53,283 nt of DNA from Streptomyces beijiangensis (GTDB taxonomy: Bacteria; Actinomycetota; Actinomycetes; Streptomycetales; Streptomycetaceae): NCBI RefSeq assembly GCF_017315755.1, contig NZ_JAFLRJ010000016.1, positions 1 to 53,283 on the forward strand, written 5' to 3'. A model generated the notes under the pieces. That model saw only the letters and a program-made list of their open reading frames with translations, did no database searches and was not told the DNA's origin. Below, piece by piece: positions 51,300 through 53,283 of this stretch (positions are counted from its first letter, which is position 1; the number at the start of each line of letters is the position of its first letter). Both the position numbers and the translations under genes were made by a program.

Positions 51300-52246
51300 G
51301 CCTTTTCCGTCTTTGCCGGAGTACGTTCACGCTGCTTCGTCCAGAACCACTTCTGGGCGAGCAGCGTGAGCGTGCCGGCGACGATGATGCCCAGCAGGTT
51401 CAGCAGGAGCTGCTGGGTGGAGTGCCAGGTCTGATCGAAGTCGCTGTACGACAGGGCCACCGCCGCGTTCGCCGCCGCCGGGACCGTCGTCACCGAGATC
51501 GCCACGCCCACCAAGGCGCCCGACTTGGCAGAGGTGAGCGAGAGCATGCCGGCCGCGCCCGCCAGAGCCGCCACCACGAACGAGAGCCAGTCAGGGGCGA
51601 AGATGAAGCTGGTGTTGGGGCGGTCCGCCTCCAACTGAGCCTTGCTGAACAGGTCGAACGCGTCCATGGCGTAGCTGAAGCAGACCGTCACCACCATCGC
51701 GAACGCGAAACCGCCGATCAGCGCGATCAGCGAGCGCAAGGCCAGGCGCGGGGCGCGCTGGACGATGGCCGTGCAGACACCCGCGAGCGGTCCGAACTCC
51801 GGGCCCACCGCCATCGCGCCCACGATCAGGATCGAGTTGTCCAGGACCACACCGCACGCGGCGATCATCGTGGCGATGGCCAAGAACGCGATGTACGTGA
51901 CCGAGAGAGTCGACTCCTCGTGGGTCACGTCCGTGAGGTGCTCCCACAGGACCGCGTCCGCGCCCTCGCCCGGCGCGTCCCGCTCGGCCTTGTCGGCACG
52001 GGCGGAGAGCGACAGGTCGATGTTCTCGACGGCGATCGAACCGGTCTCGGCGATCCCCAACGCCCTGATTGCCGCGATGAGTTCGTCTCCCGCCTCGCGC
52101 GCCACGTCGCACAGGACGAGGTCGCCCGCGGGGGTGCGGGCCGCGCCCGGCAGTACCACGAGGTGGGTCGTGCCGACCGTGGACTCGATGGCGTCCACGA
52201 CCTCCTTGGTCCGGTCGGCGGGGACGATCAGGCGGAGGTGCAGCAC
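51296..52246 (-). CDS. DUF389 family membrane protein
   Basis: Function unknown; the family name is all that is established. The 316-residue product has a cytoplasmic N-terminal domain of about 110 residues ([16 protein letters not shown]) and about six transmembrane spans, with the conserved [20 protein letters not shown] motif in the second. It starts 12 bases after coaA on the same strand and may be co-transcribed with it. Stop overlaps that of glmM. Confidence 0.88.
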   Translation of the reverse strand: MLHLRLIVPADRTKEVVDAIESTVGTTHLVVLPGAARTPAGDLVLCDVAREAGDELIAAIRALGIAETGSIAVENIDLSLSARADKAERDAPGEGADAVLWEHLTDVTHEESTLSVTYIAFLAIATMIAACGVVLDNSILIVGAMAVGPEFGPLAGVCTAIVQRAPRLALRSLIALIGGFAFAMVVTVCFSYAMDAFDLFSKAQLEADRPNTSFIFAPDWLSFVVAALAGAAGMLSLTSAKSGALVGVAISVTTVPAAANAAVALSYSDFDQTWHSTQQLLLNLLGIIVAGTLTLLAQKWFWTKQRERTPAKTEKA

Positions 52247-52258
52247 GGTTGCGTACCC

Positions 52259-53248
52259 CTAGAGCTTGCGGAGTGAGAGGCGCTGGACCTTGTGGTCCGG
52301 GCCCTTGCGTACGACGAGATTCGCACGTCCGCGGGTCGGAGCCACGTTCTCGATGAGGTTCGGCTTGTTGATGGTGCGCCAGGTGGTGCGTGCGTAGTCG
52401 AGGGCTTCTTCCTCGGAGACCTGGGTGTACTTGCGGAAGTACGAGAAGGGGTTCTGGAAGGCCGTCTCACGGAGCTTGCGGAAGCGGTTGAGGTACCAGG
52501 TCTCGATGTCCTCGGGGCGCGCGTCGACGTAGACCGAGAAGTCGAAGTAGTCGGCGAGGCCCACGCGGGTCTTTCCGTCGCTGCCGGGGAGGGCCGGCTG
52601 CAGGACGTTGAGGCCCTCGACGATGAGGATGTCGGGGCGCCGGACGGTGAGGCGCTCGCCGGGCACGATGTCGTAGATCAGGTGCGAGTAGACGGGTGCG
52701 GACACCTCGTCCTTGCCCGCCTTGATGTCGGCCACGAAGCGGGTGAGCGCGCGGCGGTCGTACGACTCGGGGAAGCCCTTGCGCGCGACCAGGTCGCGCT
52801 TCTTGAGCTCGGCGAGCGGATAGAGGAAGCCGTCGGTGGTGACGAGCTCGACGCGGGGGTGCTCGGGCCAGCGGGCCAGGAGCGCCTGGAGGAGGCGGGC
52901 GACGGTGGATTTGCCGACGGCGACCGAGCCTGCGACCCCTATGACGAAAGGGGTGCCGTGCTGGGTGCCATGGCCGTTGCCCGCGTCGCCCAGGAAGGTG
53001 TTGAGGGAGCCGCGGAGGGAGTCGGAGGCCTGGACGTAGAGGTTGAGGAGGCGGGAGAGCGGGAGGTAGATGTCGCGGACCTCGTCGAGGTCGATGACGT
53101 CGCCGAGCCCGCGCAGCCGCTCCAGCTCCTCGGCGGTGAGGGGCAGCGGCGTCTTCTCGCGGAGGGCGCTCCACTCGCTGCGGGTGAGGTCCAGGTACGG
53201 GGACGGCTCGGCTCTGCGATGGGTGCTTCGTGGCGGCGAAGTGATCAC
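52259..53248 (-). CDS. coaA: Pantothenate kinase, type I
   Basis: CoaA phosphorylates pantothenate, the first and usually controlling step of coenzyme A synthesis. The 329-residue product has the P-loop GSVAVGKST (residues 107-115), the VTTDGFLYP segment, and [11 protein letters not shown], and belongs to the P-loop, CoA-feedback-inhibited type of E. coli. The start is GTG at 53248; no ribosome-binding site is clear. It is complete within the window. 35 bases remain to the right edge. Confidence 0.96.
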   Translation of the reverse strand: MITSPPRSTHRRAEPSPYLDLTRSEWSALREKTPLPLTAEELERLRGLGDVIDLDEVRDIYLPLSRLLNLYVQASDSLRGSLNTFLGDAGNGHGTQHGTPFVIGVAGSVAVGKSTVARLLQALLARWPEHPRVELVTTDGFLYPLAELKKRDLVARKGFPESYDRRALTRFVADIKAGKDEVSAPVYSHLIYDIVPGERLTVRRPDILIVEGLNVLQPALPGSDGKTRVGLADYFDFSVYVDARPEDIETWYLNRFRKLRETAFQNPFSYFRKYTQVSEEEALDYARTTWRTINKPNLIENVAPTRGRANLVVRKGPDHKVQRLSLRKL

Positions 53249-53283
53249 TTGGCCATTGTCGGGGGTACGGGGCCGTTGTGGGG

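Overview
The window is a high-GC actinobacterial chromosome segment, almost certainly Streptomyces (Kitasatospora or another close relative is possible). The evidence is codon use with G or C at nearly every third position, frequent GTG and one TTG start codon, NusG, S3, S9 and L17 proteins with actinomycete-type extensions, RpoB residue numbering that matches Streptomyces exactly across the rifampicin region, and a dispersed intergenic repeat of the type common in this genus. It is a core translation and transcription locus with a small accessory block near the right end.

Layout. Positions 1-3.7 kb hold an intergenic inverted repeat, murB (+), an adenosine deaminase-like gene (-) and an aspartate aminotransferase (-). 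Positions 3.8-8.2 kb hold tRNA-Trp, secE, nusG, rplK-rplA and, behind a terminator, a promoter and an L10-type autoregulatory leader, rplJ-rplL. Positions 8.5-16.3 kb hold rpoB-rpoC behind a clear promoter. Positions 16.3-21 kb are the str operon (rpsL-rpsG-fusA-tuf). Positions 21-23 kb hold a single gene of opposite orientation, a predicted Tat lipoprotein of the PIG-L deacetylase family with a propeller-like C-terminus. Positions 23.4-40 kb are the S10, spc and alpha clusters (rpsJ to rplQ, including secY, adk, map, infA and rpoA) followed by truA. Positions 40.9-48.4 kb are accessory: a membrane-anchored secreted protein of unknown function, a three-gene ABC exporter operon (-), a divergent two-component system (+) and an ABC-F ATPase (+). 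Positions 48.6-53.3 kb hold rplM-rpsI, glmM, a DUF389 membrane protein and coaA (type I pantothenate kinase).

How it works together. The core genes encode much of the 50S and 30S subunits, the beta, beta' and alpha subunits of RNA polymerase, EF-G, EF-Tu, IF-1, NusG, and SecE plus SecY. Within the r-protein clusters genes are separated by a few bases or overlap by one base at TGATG or TAATG junctions, which implies translational coupling. The longer gaps (rplA-rplJ, rplL-rpoB, rpoC-rpsL, PIG-L-rpsJ, rpsQ-rplN, rplO-secY, map-infA, rpmJ-rpsM, rpsI upstream region) are where promoters, terminators and structured leaders sit. RpoB and RpsL carry wild-type residues at the classical rifampicin and streptomycin resistance positions.

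The most interesting items are: an identical 25-base hairpin-forming element in the leaders of both the str and S10 operons; an ABC exporter permease with a lectin-fold (LamG-like) domain in its first extracellular loop, divergent from a two-component system; structured or attenuator-like leaders before rplN, secY and rpsM; and three copies of a 31-base dispersed repeat, one of them inside the alpha cluster between rpoA and rplQ. All calls come from reading the sequence; no database search or folding program was run.
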